Shown here: positions 1 through 6,207 of the stretch, piece by piece
Layout of the letters: every line of letters begins with the position of its first letter
How positions within the stretch are numbered: the first letter of the stretch is position 1
From: Desulfobacteraceae bacterium
Lineage (GTDB): Bacteria > Desulfobacterota > Desulfobacteria > Desulfobacterales > JAABPS01
Direction of reading: 5' to 3'
NCBI GenBank assembly: GCA_011391835.1
Contig: JAABPS010000089.1
Span: forward strand, 1-9,511
Length of the DNA: 9,511 nucleotides
Notes under the pieces: model-generated
The model's database searches: none
Told to the model about the DNA's origin: nothing
What the model saw: only the letters and a program-made list of their open reading frames with translations
Translations under genes and position numbers: made by a program

Positions 1-362
1 AAAAGGCATTCAAGGTATGTTTGGGTACCAATCCTGCGGCAATGTCAGAGCTGCTGATTGCCTTTGACTATTTGCTGGATAACCCCAAAGAGATTATTCT
101 TGTTTCACCCCCCGGGAAAAAGGAGCTATTGGATAATTTTCTGGAAGCATTCAGAAAAGAATTTCTCCCGAATCATATTCTGATTGCCGTCAACGAAGGA
201 AAAGATTTAGAGTCTCATGCCAAAATTATTCCATCACTTAGCGGTAAAAGCGCCCATGCGGACAAGGCAACTGTGTATGTGTGTGAATTAGGTGCATGTG
301 ATCTCCCCACAACAGATCTGGAGGTGTTTGCAAATCAGATCAGAAAAGCCAGTAAATACTGA
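1..362 (+). CDS. YyaL/SPATA20-like protein (DUF255 family), C-terminal fragment
   Basis: This is the 3' end of a gene that enters from the left. The frame is open from base 3 with no stop upstream, so the first in-frame TTG (21) or ATG is not a real start. About 119 residues are visible. They resemble the C-terminus of the thioredoxin-domain/DUF255 family (YyaL in Bacillus, SPATA20 in animals): an N-P-A-A segment followed by a helix, a P-K-E-I-I-L-V strand, a helix and 'FLPNHIL', and near the end the characteristic 'VYVCELGACDLPTTD' strand with two cysteines. Family members are normally 600-700 residues, with an N-terminal thioredoxin-like domain and an alpha/alpha-barrel resembling glycosidases; both lie outside the window. 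The biochemical role is not firmly established. The stop at 360-362 directly abuts the promoter of the next gene, so this gene probably belongs to a separate upstream unit. Confidence 0.85.
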   Translation, partial: KAFKVCLGTNPAAMSELLIAFDYLLDNPKEIILVSPPGKKELLDNFLEAFRKEFLPNHILIAVNEGKDLESHAKIIPSLSGKSAHADKATVYVCELGACDLPTTDLEVFANQIRKASKY

Positions 363-392
363 TTGACAAAATACCACATAGTGGTAATATAA
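363..392 (+). promoter_or_regulatory. Candidate sigma-70 promoter for the XRE-metYXW unit
   Basis: A perfect -35 box, TTGACA, lies at 363-368, immediately after the upstream stop codon. A -10-like TAATAT (4 of 6 consensus) lies at 385-390 with a 16-base spacer; an 18-base alternative is ATATAA at 387-392. The following gene starts at 458, leaving a leader of about 60 bases. The spacer is filled by a palindrome (372-386), the usual position for a repressor site. No other promoter-like sequence of this quality is apparent before metY. The promoter is inferred from sequence only. Confidence 0.6.
372..386. promoter_or_regulatory. Palindromic operator candidate between -35 and -10
   Basis: TACCAC-ATA-GTGGTA is a perfect 6-base inverted repeat around a 3-base centre. 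It sits inside the promoter spacer and reaches the -10 region, so a bound protein should block RNA polymerase. The adjacent XRE-family regulator is the obvious candidate to bind it (autoregulation and control of metYXW), but nothing in the sequence proves that pairing. The same 15-mer was not seen elsewhere in the window. Confidence 0.5.
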
Positions 393-413
393 ACACAATG
401 CTAAATGTGTTTA
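390..413. repeat. Inverted repeat over the expected transcription start
   Basis: The arms TAAACACA (390-397) and TGTGTTTA (406-413) are perfect 8-base reverse complements around an 8-base centre. The repeat starts at the last base of the -10 box and covers the likely start site and early leader. It could be a second operator or a hairpin at the 5' end of the transcript. No T-run follows, so an intrinsic terminator is unlikely. Confidence 0.45.
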
Positions 414-457
414 ACTAAAGTATTCAGCGGGGAAATCAACCCACAAGAGAGAACATC

Positions 458-832
458 ATGGACAGTAAAGAATTTAAGTTATTCCGAAGCAGACTTCAAA
501 AGACTCAAAAACAAATGGCCATACTGCTTGGCACTTCTACCAAGGCGATTCATAGTTATGAGCAGGGGTGGCGTTCCATTCCTCCACATGCTGAAAGGCA
601 GATCTTTTTTCTTGTTTCACGGCTAAACCATAATGGCAAGAAACCAAAAATGTGCTGGACAACACTCAAATGCCCTGCAAAAATAAAGGAACAGTGTCCT
701 GCCTGGGAATTCAGACTTGGCCAGCTCTGCTGGTTTATTAACGGAACTGTCTGCAGGGGACAGCCACAAAACACCTGGCGGGAAAAAATGAAAACATGCA
801 GGTCGTGCGAGATTTTTATTTCTCAAGTGTAA
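458..832 (+). CDS. XRE-family HTH regulator with Cys/Trp-rich C-terminal domain
   Basis: A 124-residue predicted DNA-binding protein. Residues about 5-55 form an XRE/Cro-type helix-turn-helix, with 'TQKQMAILLGTS' as the first helix and turn and 'AIHSYEQGWRSIP' as the recognition helix and following segment. Residues 66-120 carry seven cysteines (C66, C72, C80, C91, C99, C114, C117) and two C-W pairs (66-67, 91-92), ending in a CxxC. I recognise this as the 'CW' arrangement found in small proteins of anaerobic Desulfobacterota. It probably binds a metal, Fe-S cluster or heme, or senses redox state, but the ligand is not established here. The start at 458 is supported by GAGAG six bases upstream. 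It is followed after 12 bases by metY, so it is probably the local regulator of methionine synthesis. That role is inferred from position. The DNA-binding call is firm; the sensing function is open. Confidence 0.85.
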   Translation: MDSKEFKLFRSRLQKTQKQMAILLGTSTKAIHSYEQGWRSIPPHAERQIFFLVSRLNHNGKKPKMCWTTLKCPAKIKEQCPAWEFRLGQLCWFINGTVCRGQPQNTWREKMKTCRSCEIFISQV

Positions 833-838
833 GGAAGG
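833..838 (+). promoter_or_regulatory. Ribosome binding site of metY
   Basis: GGAAGG lies six bases before the ATG at 845 and directly follows the TAA stop of the XRE gene (830-832). The tight fit suggests co-transcription of the regulator with metY and sets the metY start. Confidence 0.7.
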
Positions 839-844
839 TAGAAA

Positions 845-2101
845 ATGAATTCAAAAAAAGAATATCAATTCGGAACCAAAGTGATTCACTGCGCTCAATC
901 ACCCAAAGACTGGCAGGGCGCGACTCTTCCTCCGATATATCAAACTGCATCGCATGCGCATCCAACCGCTGAACATCTTAGCGACACATTCGCGGGGAAG
1001 ACAAAAGATCATATTTATATGCGGCTTAGCAATCCAACGAACCGAATACTGGAAGAAAAATTAACTGAGCTGGAAGGGGGTATGGGAGCGATTGTCATGT
1101 CATCAGGCATGGCCGCCATATCAAACACCTGCATGGCCCTGCTTCGTGCAGGGGATGAGTTTGTATCCGGCAATTCGCTATTTATGTCCACATATCTGCT
1201 GTTTACAAAGGTTTTTTCAAAGTATGGGATTACCGCAAATATTGTTGAATCAACAGATATGGATGCCATTGAAAAGGTTGTGAACGAAAAAACTCGGTTT
1301 ATTTACTTGGAAACCATTGGTAATCCCAAAATGGATATTCCGGATTTGACCCGTGCAACAGAGATCGCACACACGTATGAGATTCCGCTTCTGGTTGACA
1401 ATACAATGGCAACGCCCTATTTATGCAGGCCCTTTGAACTGGGTGCTGATGTGGTGATTCATTCAACGACCAAGTATCTAAGCGGCCATGGTGCCACCAC
1501 CGGCGGAGCAGTCATTGATAGCGGAAACTTTGCATGGTCCCAAAAGCGGTTTCCTGATTTTCAGCCGTTTATTGAGCGAAAAGGAGCCTTGGCTCTTCTG
1601 GATAAGATATGGCGGGAGCATCATATTAATTTTGGAACCACCCAGGCGCCGATTCATTCGTATCTTACAATGATCGGGCTTGATACCCTGGCGCTGCGAA
1701 TGGAAAGACACATGTCAAATGCAATGGCAGTGGCACGATATCTTGCCAAACGCCCGGAAGTAAAATGGGTGAATTATCCTGGCTTAGAAGGCCATGCATC
1801 TCACCATACGGCCTTGAAACAATTTGCGGATAAAGGATTCGGAGGGATGTTGACATTTGGCCTTGCAGATCAAAAAAGCTGCGCTCAATTTATTAATCAT
1901 CTTAAACTGCTGTATCATCTGGCAAACCTGGGGGACTGCAAGACGCTGGTGATTCATCCCTATTCTTCCCAGTACGTTGCATTTGACGAACCGACCCGAA
2001 AGAGTCTTTCCATAACACCGGATATGATCCGGCTGTCGGTGGGGATTGAAGATATTGAAGACATTTGTGAAGACCTGGGTCAGGCACTGGAACGAATTTA
2101 A
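845..2101 (+). CDS. metY: O-acetylhomoserine sulfhydrylase (homocysteine synthase), MetY type
   Basis: A 418-residue PLP enzyme of the Cys/Met metabolism family. It makes homocysteine from O-acetylhomoserine and sulfide in the cytoplasm. Visible family features are the N-terminal G-T-K-V-I-H and 'LPPIYQTASH', the cofactor phosphate-binding 'SSGMAA' (86-91), the pyridine-nitrogen Asp in 'LLVDNT' (D185), and the Schiff-base lysine K210 in 'HSTTKYLSGHG'. The insertion after the lysine and the C-terminal 'GDCKTLVIHP' favour the MetY (O-acetylhomoserine) branch over MetB or MetC. The length is normal. It is followed after two bases by metX, which supplies its substrate, so direct sulfhydrylation is the likely route in a sulfide-rich cell. 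MetZ (O-succinylhomoserine sulfhydrylase) is the main alternative, but the neighbouring acetyltransferase argues for the acetyl substrate. Confidence 0.93.
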   Translation: MNSKKEYQFGTKVIHCAQSPKDWQGATLPPIYQTASHAHPTAEHLSDTFAGKTKDHIYMRLSNPTNRILEEKLTELEGGMGAIVMSSGMAAISNTCMALLRAGDEFVSGNSLFMSTYLLFTKVFSKYGITANIVESTDMDAIEKVVNEKTRFIYLETIGNPKMDIPDLTRATEIAHTYEIPLLVDNTMATPYLCRPFELGADVVIHSTTKYLSGHGATTGGAVIDSGNFAWSQKRFPDFQPFIERKGALALLDKIWREHHINFGTTQAPIHSYLTMIGLDTLALRMERHMSNAMAVARYLAKRPEVKWVNYPGLEGHASHHTALKQFADKGFGGMLTFGLADQKSCAQFINHLKLLYHLANLGDCKTLVIHPYSSQYVAFDEPTRKSLSITPDMIRLSVGIEDIEDICEDLGQALERI

Positions 2102-2103
2102 AA

Positions 2104-3279
2104 ATGAGTGAATACATCGAACATGATGCAGACGGAAATTCTGTAGGAATTGTGGAAAAAAAGCTATTTACCTTCGCTGCCCCGCCGGATAGATTGACGC
2201 TGGATAGCGGTGTCAAGTTCGGTCCGATCACTCTTGCGTATGAGACCTATGGCACGTTAAATAAGGAAAAAGATAATGCTGTACTCATTTTGCATGCCCT
2301 GACCGGAGACGCCCACACAGCAGGCTATCACAGCAACGATGACGATAAGCCGGGATGGTGGGATATTATGGTCGGGCCGCAAAAGGGTGTTGATACTGAC
2401 AAATACTTTGTTGTTTGCTCCAATATTCTTGGCAGCTGCATGGGGTCCACGGGTCCATCGTCCATTGATCCGGGCACAAAAAAGCCCTATGGAATGAATT
2501 TTCCGGTAGTGACAATCAGCGATATGGTACGAGCGCAGCGGCAGTTAATGGATCATCTGGGGATTGAAAAGCTCTTATCGGTTATTGGCGGGTCTATTGG
2601 CGGGATGCAGGTACTGGAGTGGTGCGTCCAGTATCCGGACATGGTTTTTTCAGCCATCCCTTTAGCTACGACGACGCGCCATTCAGCTCTTGCCATTGCG
2701 TTTAATGAAGTGGCCAGACAGGCAATCCTTGCGGATCCAAACTGGAAAAAGGGCGATTATTACGATAACGGGCGAAAGCCGGATTTAGGGTTGGCTGTAG
2801 CGCGGATGATCGGTCATATTACCTACCTGTCCGATGAATCGATGCGGTTTAAATTTGGGCGGAGGCTTCAGGATAGAAGCGATTTTTCATTTAATTTTGA
2901 TGCTGATTTTCAGGTGGAAAGTTATCTTCGGTATCAGGGGAAAAAATTTGTCGATCGATTTGACGCAAATTCATTTCTCTATATCACCAAGGCTGCGGAT
3001 TACTTTGACCTTGAACGGCAGCACGGGGCTGGATCGGCGGTTGAAGCGTTTTCCAAGGCAAAGGCAAAATTTCTGGTTGCCTCATTTACATCCGACTGGC
3101 TGTATCCGACCTACCAGTCCCGGTCGATGGTAAAGGCCATGAAAAAATGTGGCCTGGATGTCAGCTTTTGTGAAATAGAAGCGCAGTGGGGGCATGATGC
3201 TTTTTTATTGCCAAGTGCAAGGCTTTCAGCGCTGATCAGCGGTTTTTTGGATGGTGCACATCGTGAAATCAGAAAGTAA
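2104..3279 (+). CDS. metX: Homoserine O-acetyltransferase
   Basis: A 391-residue alpha/beta-hydrolase-fold enzyme that acetylates homoserine with acetyl-CoA, the committed step to methionine. Landmarks are 'AYETYG' (45-50), the oxyanion region 'LHALTGDAH' (63-71), 'SNILGSCMGSTGPSS' (106-120), and the nucleophile elbow 'GGSIGGMQ' with Ser164. The rest of the triad is Asp331 in 'FTSDWLYP' and His364 in 'WGHDAFL'. All three catalytic residues are intact. The ATG at 2104 lies two bases after the metY stop and has only a weak Shine-Dalgarno (GGAACG inside metY), which suggests translational coupling. The last codons overlap metW. A homoserine succinyltransferase is possible within this fold, because acyl preference depends on a few residues, but the metY-metX-metW arrangement fits the acetyl pathway. 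Confidence 0.93.
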   Translation: MSEYIEHDADGNSVGIVEKKLFTFAAPPDRLTLDSGVKFGPITLAYETYGTLNKEKDNAVLILHALTGDAHTAGYHSNDDDKPGWWDIMVGPQKGVDTDKYFVVCSNILGSCMGSTGPSSIDPGTKKPYGMNFPVVTISDMVRAQRQLMDHLGIEKLLSVIGGSIGGMQVLEWCVQYPDMVFSAIPLATTTRHSALAIAFNEVARQAILADPNWKKGDYYDNGRKPDLGLAVARMIGHITYLSDESMRFKFGRRLQDRSDFSFNFDADFQVESYLRYQGKKFVDRFDANSFLYITKAADYFDLERQHGAGSAVEAFSKAKAKFLVASFTSDWLYPTYQSRSMVKAMKKCGLDVSFCEIEAQWGHDAFLLPSARLSALISGFLDGAHREIRK

Positions 3280-3886
3280 TAAGCTACGATACGATCTTGG
3301 GTTAATTGCTTCCTGGATTGAACCGGGGTCGAAAGTTCTTGGACTTGGGTGCGGGGATGGGGAGCTTCTTTACTTTTTAAAAACACAGAAACAGGTCAAA
3401 GAGACCGGTGTTGAAATTCAAGAATCGAAGGTTGCTGAGTGTATCGAAAAGGGGCTGTCTGTGATTCAGGGAGATATTAATGAAGAGGTTGAGGATTATA
3501 AGGACAACACGTTTGACTATGTAATTCTGAGCCAGACGCTGCAGCAGGTGTATGAGCCTTCAAAACTGATCCGATCCATGTTGCGAATTGGCAAAAAGGG
3601 TGTTGTCAGCTTCCCGAATTTCAGCCACTGGAAAGCACGGGTGCAGCTTTTAGTTACGGGGTATGCACCTGTAACAAAACAGCTCCCGTATAAATGGCAT
3701 GATACGCCAAATATCCGGGTCATCACCATCAAGGATTTCAGAAAATTCATAAAAGAAATAAGCTATGCCATTATCAAAGAGGCCGAGATAAATACGGACA
3801 GTCAGGACAAACGGGGACGCATCGTAAAATTTTTGCCGGCTTTGCGTGCCACGTATGGTATTTTTTTAATTGGGAAACGGCTATAA
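3251..3886 (+). CDS. metW: MetW, methionine biosynthesis methyltransferase-like partner of MetX
   Basis: A 211-residue class I SAM-methyltransferase fold of the MetW family, which is commonly encoded beside metX in Proteobacteria and is thought to support homoserine acetyltransferase activity. Family signatures are 'LRYDLGLIASWIEPGSKVL' near the N-terminus, 'GCGDGELL' (motif I), 'FDYVILSQTLQQV', 'VSFPNFSHWKAR', and 'LPYKWHDTPNIR' followed by 'ITIKDF'. The acidic residue normally seen in V-L-D-L-G-C-G is glycine here (VLGLGCG). The reading frame overlaps the end of metX by 29 bases if ATG 3251 is used. In-frame GTG codons at 3254 and 3263 are alternatives, and 3263 would give the more usual short N-terminus. 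No strong Shine-Dalgarno precedes any of them, so coupling to metX translation is likely. Confidence 0.9.
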   Translation: MVHIVKSESNKLRYDLGLIASWIEPGSKVLGLGCGDGELLYFLKTQKQVKETGVEIQESKVAECIEKGLSVIQGDINEEVEDYKDNTFDYVILSQTLQQVYEPSKLIRSMLRIGKKGVVSFPNFSHWKARVQLLVTGYAPVTKQLPYKWHDTPNIRVITIKDFRKFIKEISYAIIKEAEINTDSQDKRGRIVKFLPALRATYGIFLIGKRL

Positions 3887-3942
3887 AATAGTAAATAGTG
3901 ACAAGTGAATAGTAAATAGTGAAAAGTGATGAGTAAATAGCA
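3887..3942 (+). repeat. Tandem heptanucleotide repeat, 8 units
   Basis: Immediately after the metW stop come eight in-register 7-base units with consensus AATAGTR: AATAGTA, AATAGTG, ACAAGTG, AATAGTA, AATAGTG, AAAAGTG, ATGAGTA, AATAGCA. Units 1-3 and 4-6 form a 21-base higher-order duplication (3887-3907 and 3908-3928) that differs at a single base (C3902 versus A3923). The array fills most of the gap between the methionine and MOSC-fdhD-cysteine units. No protein or RNA gene is apparent in it, and no clear hairpin terminator. Confidence 0.9.
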
Positions 3943-3969
3943 ATGAAGGATAAACATAAAACAAAATGA
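3943..3969 (+). other. Possible 8-codon leader ORF overlapping the MOSC start
   Basis: An ATG at 3943, directly after the heptad array, opens a frame of eight mostly Lys-rich codons (MKDKHKTK). Its TGA stop (3967-3969) overlaps the ATG of the MOSC gene as ATGA. The AAGGA at 3946-3950 lies inside this mini-ORF, 15 bases before the MOSC ATG, which is far for a normal Shine-Dalgarno. A real leader peptide is uncertain, since its own ribosome binding site is poor. Confidence 0.15.
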
Positions 3970-4424
3970 AAATCGAGTCGATATCTATCAGCAAAAAAAA
4001 GGGAACGCGTAAAGATCAGGTGGCGTCAGCAACTCTTGTGGCAGATCATGGCGTTAAAGGAGACGCGCACGCAGGGCCGTGGCATAGGCAGATAAGCTTT
4101 TTGTCCTCAGAAAATATCGAAAAAACACGAAACCAGGGACTCGATGTGGGATTTGGTGATTTTGCGGAAAATATTGCTACATCCGGAATTGACTGGAAAA
4201 GCATACCGGTTGGCACAAGGATAAAGCTGGGTCAAACGGCGGTGGTAGAGATTACTCAGATAGGCAAAGAGTGTCATAAAAAATGTGCTATTTACTATCA
4301 GGCAGGGGATTGTATCATGCCCAGCGAAGGCGTGTTCGGACGAATTCTTGAAGGAGGAGAGATTAACTGTGGAGATACGGTAAGCATTTTTACGAATTTT
4401 AATCTGCACGAGAAAAGATGCTGA
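3966..4424 (+). CDS. Stand-alone MOSC-domain protein (Moco sulfur-carrier type)
   Basis: A 152-residue single-domain MOSC protein. MOSC domains occur at the C-terminus of molybdenum cofactor sulfurases and in stand-alone proteins such as YiiM. They are linked to sulfur transfer to, or handling of, the molybdenum cofactor. The start 'MKIESISIS', the 'DHGVKGDAHAGPWHRQISF' block (27-45), 'GDFAENIATSGID' (64-76) and 'VGTRIKLGQ' are typical. The conserved cysteine region 'IGKECHKKC' gives C103 and C107, with C116 following in 'AGDCIMPSEGVFGRIL'. The upstream frame is closed by TAA at 3957-3959, so ATG 3966 is the first possible start. It lies nine bases before fdhD, another Moco sulfuration gene, which supports a shared role. 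In related anaerobes this domain can be fused to a MogA/MoaB domain; here it is alone. Confidence 0.88.
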   Translation: MKIESISISKKKGTRKDQVASATLVADHGVKGDAHAGPWHRQISFLSSENIEKTRNQGLDVGFGDFAENIATSGIDWKSIPVGTRIKLGQTAVVEITQIGKECHKKCAIYYQAGDCIMPSEGVFGRILEGGEINCGDTVSIFTNFNLHEKRC

Positions 4425-4433
4425 AGGAAGCTC

Positions 4434-5270
4434 ATGGAAACGTCAAAAATTAAAAATATATTATTCTGCCGGGAAGATATCTGCCGCTCCTATGACCAGG
4501 GTTTGATTATTGAAGAGCCCTTGTCCATCCGTGTTGAGGGACAATCCTATTCGGTTGTGATGCGCACACCGGGGGAAGAAATAGATCACGCGGCGGGCTT
4601 TTGTCTGGCAGAAGGCCTCATTGATCATCCGGATGATATTGGTACGATAGGTTTATGTGATGAAGATGACACCAACGTGGTTACGGTGACCCTTCAGCCC
4701 CAACGAAGAGATAAAGTCAAAGACCTGCTGGAAAGAAGGGGTTTTGTCAGCCAGACGAGCTGCGGAATTTGCGGAAAGGAATTGATACAGGATATGCAGC
4801 AGATTCTTAAGCCGGTTAAGGATGGCATAAAGATAGCCGTACAGCAGGCGATTGGATGTGTGGATAAATTGATCGGCAGGCAGGAGCTGTATAAAACAAC
4901 ACGGGGGGCCCATTCCGCCATGATATTTGATTACAATCTTGAGCCCTTATCACAGGCTGAAGATGTGGGGAGGCATAATGCGCTGGACAAGGCTATCGGC
5001 AAGGTATTTATGGACAGAAAACTTGACGATGCCTGTCTGGCGGCGCTCTCTTCACGCATCAGCTATGAACTGGTTCAGAAGGCCAATCGGGCTGGGCTTG
5101 TTTTCATCGTGGGCATGTCCCGGCCAACGTCTCTTGCAGTTGAACTGGGTCAGGCCATGAACATGACGATTGCCAGCATGAGAGAAGGGGGACTGTTGAT
5201 TTTCTGCGGGCATGGGAGATTTAAGGATATAAAAGAGGACAGCAAAAAGGAACTGAAATATGAAAGATGA
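4434..5270 (+). CDS. fdhD: Formate dehydrogenase accessory sulfurtransferase FdhD
   Basis: A 278-residue FdhD-family protein. In E. coli FdhD takes persulfide sulfur from a cysteine desulfurase and delivers it to the Mo-bis-MGD cofactor of formate dehydrogenase, which needs it for activity. Family marks are 'EEPLSIRV' (27-34), 'MRTPGEEIDHAAGFCLAEG' (43-61), the functional pair C110 and C113 in 'TSCGICGKE', 'RGAHSAMIF', and the signature 'EDVGRHNALDKAIGK' (176-190), followed by the 'SSRISYELVQKA' and 'GMSRPTSLAVELGQ' segments. Both cysteines of the CxxC are present. GGAAG four bases before ATG 4434 supports the start. The gene follows the MOSC gene by nine bases, and its last 11 bases overlap cysE, suggesting one message. 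A formate dehydrogenase is expected elsewhere in the genome; none lies in this window. Confidence 0.95.
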   Translation: METSKIKNILFCREDICRSYDQGLIIEEPLSIRVEGQSYSVVMRTPGEEIDHAAGFCLAEGLIDHPDDIGTIGLCDEDDTNVVTVTLQPQRRDKVKDLLERRGFVSQTSCGICGKELIQDMQQILKPVKDGIKIAVQQAIGCVDKLIGRQELYKTTRGAHSAMIFDYNLEPLSQAEDVGRHNALDKAIGKVFMDRKLDDACLAALSSRISYELVQKANRAGLVFIVGMSRPTSLAVELGQAMNMTIASMREGGLLIFCGHGRFKDIKEDSKKELKYER

Positions 5271-6198
5271 CTTCATTGAATCAAAAACATCTTGCAGGAC
5301 AGATATTGAAACATCTTCAATTTACAGATCTCAGTTGGCAGGTATCGCAGAAAAAATCATTCAGAGCTGTGATGATACAGAATGCTATATTCATATTGAT
5401 TATGATCCTATTCCATCGAATATAACAGCATTTGAGATCATCAACAGGTTGAAGGAAGTTCTTTTCCCAGGATATTTTAACAGGGAAAAATTAGACCCCA
5501 TTAACTTAAAATACAGCATGGGACAGGCCGTATCCGTTCTTTTCGATTTGTTATCCGTTCAGATGTCAAACAGTATCCGGCATGATTGCCTGCGATATAA
5601 TCAGGAATGCAGTGACTGCGGAGAAAGGGGACAACAGGCAGCGCTTGAATTGTTGACAAAAATTCCATCTATTCGAAAAGCGCTTGGCACGGATGTTACC
5701 GCAACCTTCGAAGGCGATCCTGCGGCAAGAAGCTATGACGAAATCATTTTCAGCTACCCGGGAATATTTGCGGTAATGGTGTACAGGGTTGCGAACCTGC
5801 TTTACAAGCTGAGCATACCGCTTTTCCCCCGCGTACTGTCGGAGCATGCGCATAGCGTGACGGGGATTGATATTCATCCGGGTGCAGAAATTGGGGAAAG
5901 TTTTGTCATTGATCACGGCACAGGCGTCGTGATTGGCGAAACAACAAAGATCGGCAATCATGTAAGGATATATCAAGGGGTCACCCTGGGTGCGCTGTCT
6001 GTACCCAAGGGGGGTGGAGAGAAATTGAAAGGCAAGAAACGCCACCCCACCATTGAAGATCATGTCACGATCTATTCAGGCGCAACGATTCTGGGCGGCG
6101 ATACAGTTATCGGTGCGCGCTCAGTGATTGGCGGAAATGTCTGGATAACCGAATCGATACCACCGGATACCACTGTCATGATTGAAATTTACCGTTAG
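5260..6198 (+). CDS. cysE: Serine O-acetyltransferase (CysE/EpsC type)
   Basis: A 312-residue enzyme that makes O-acetylserine from serine and acetyl-CoA, the first step to cysteine. The N-terminal part (about 1-190) is helical, with 'TFEGDPAARSYDEIIFSYPG' at 149-168. The C-terminal part is a left-handed beta-helix of hexapeptide repeats with D204, H219 (in 'IDHGTGVVIGET') and H262 (in 'KRHPTIEDHVTIY'), which match the catalytic and substrate-binding residues of E. coli CysE. The wording of the repeats is closest to the long EpsC-type enzymes. A C110/C117/C120 cluster sits in the helical domain. The protein stops soon after the beta-helix ('PPDTTVMIEIYR') and lacks the long tail with terminal Ile that docks E. 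coli CysE into CysK. ATG 5260 overlaps the end of fdhD by 11 bases, with AAGGA about ten bases upstream. cysK follows directly. Confidence 0.93.
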   Translation: MKDDFIESKTSCRTDIETSSIYRSQLAGIAEKIIQSCDDTECYIHIDYDPIPSNITAFEIINRLKEVLFPGYFNREKLDPINLKYSMGQAVSVLFDLLSVQMSNSIRHDCLRYNQECSDCGERGQQAALELLTKIPSIRKALGTDVTATFEGDPAARSYDEIIFSYPGIFAVMVYRVANLLYKLSIPLFPRVLSEHAHSVTGIDIHPGAEIGESFVIDHGTGVVIGETTKIGNHVRIYQGVTLGALSVPKGGGEKLKGKKRHPTIEDHVTIYSGATILGGDTVIGARSVIGGNVWITESIPPDTTVMIEIYR

Positions 6199-6202
6199 GA
6201 GG
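6197..6202 (+). promoter_or_regulatory. Ribosome binding site of cysK overlapping the cysE stop
   Basis: A full-consensus AGGAGG shares two bases with the TAG stop of cysE (6196-6198) and lies five bases before ATG 6208. It is the strongest Shine-Dalgarno in the window. It indicates tight coupling of cysE and cysK and probably high cysK translation. Confidence 0.75.
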
Positions 6203-6207
6203 ATGAT

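Noticed and set aside
390..413. Reading the inverted repeat as an intrinsic terminator of the upstream gene
   Set aside because: The stem is AT-rich with no following T-run, and it sits at the expected start of a new transcript.
363..457. SAM riboswitch or T-box upstream of the methionine genes
   Set aside because: The whole gap is 95 bases including the promoter, and no conserved riboswitch core or terminator pair is visible.
405..626. A plus-strand frame starting at the second inverted repeat
   Set aside because: It overlaps the XRE gene in another frame, has no Shine-Dalgarno, and lacks a recognisable domain.
1902..2231. A 109-codon minus-strand frame across the metY/metX junction
   Set aside because: It crosses two well-supported genes on the other strand and has a low-complexity, non-family-like sequence.
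3887..3942. The heptad array as a CRISPR array
   Set aside because: Units are 7 bases, contiguous and without spacers, and no cas genes are present.
5566..6063. A 165-codon open frame on the minus strand opposite cysE
   Set aside because: It lies wholly inside a strongly supported gene, resembles no family I know, and lacks a plausible ribosome binding site. It is a codon shadow.
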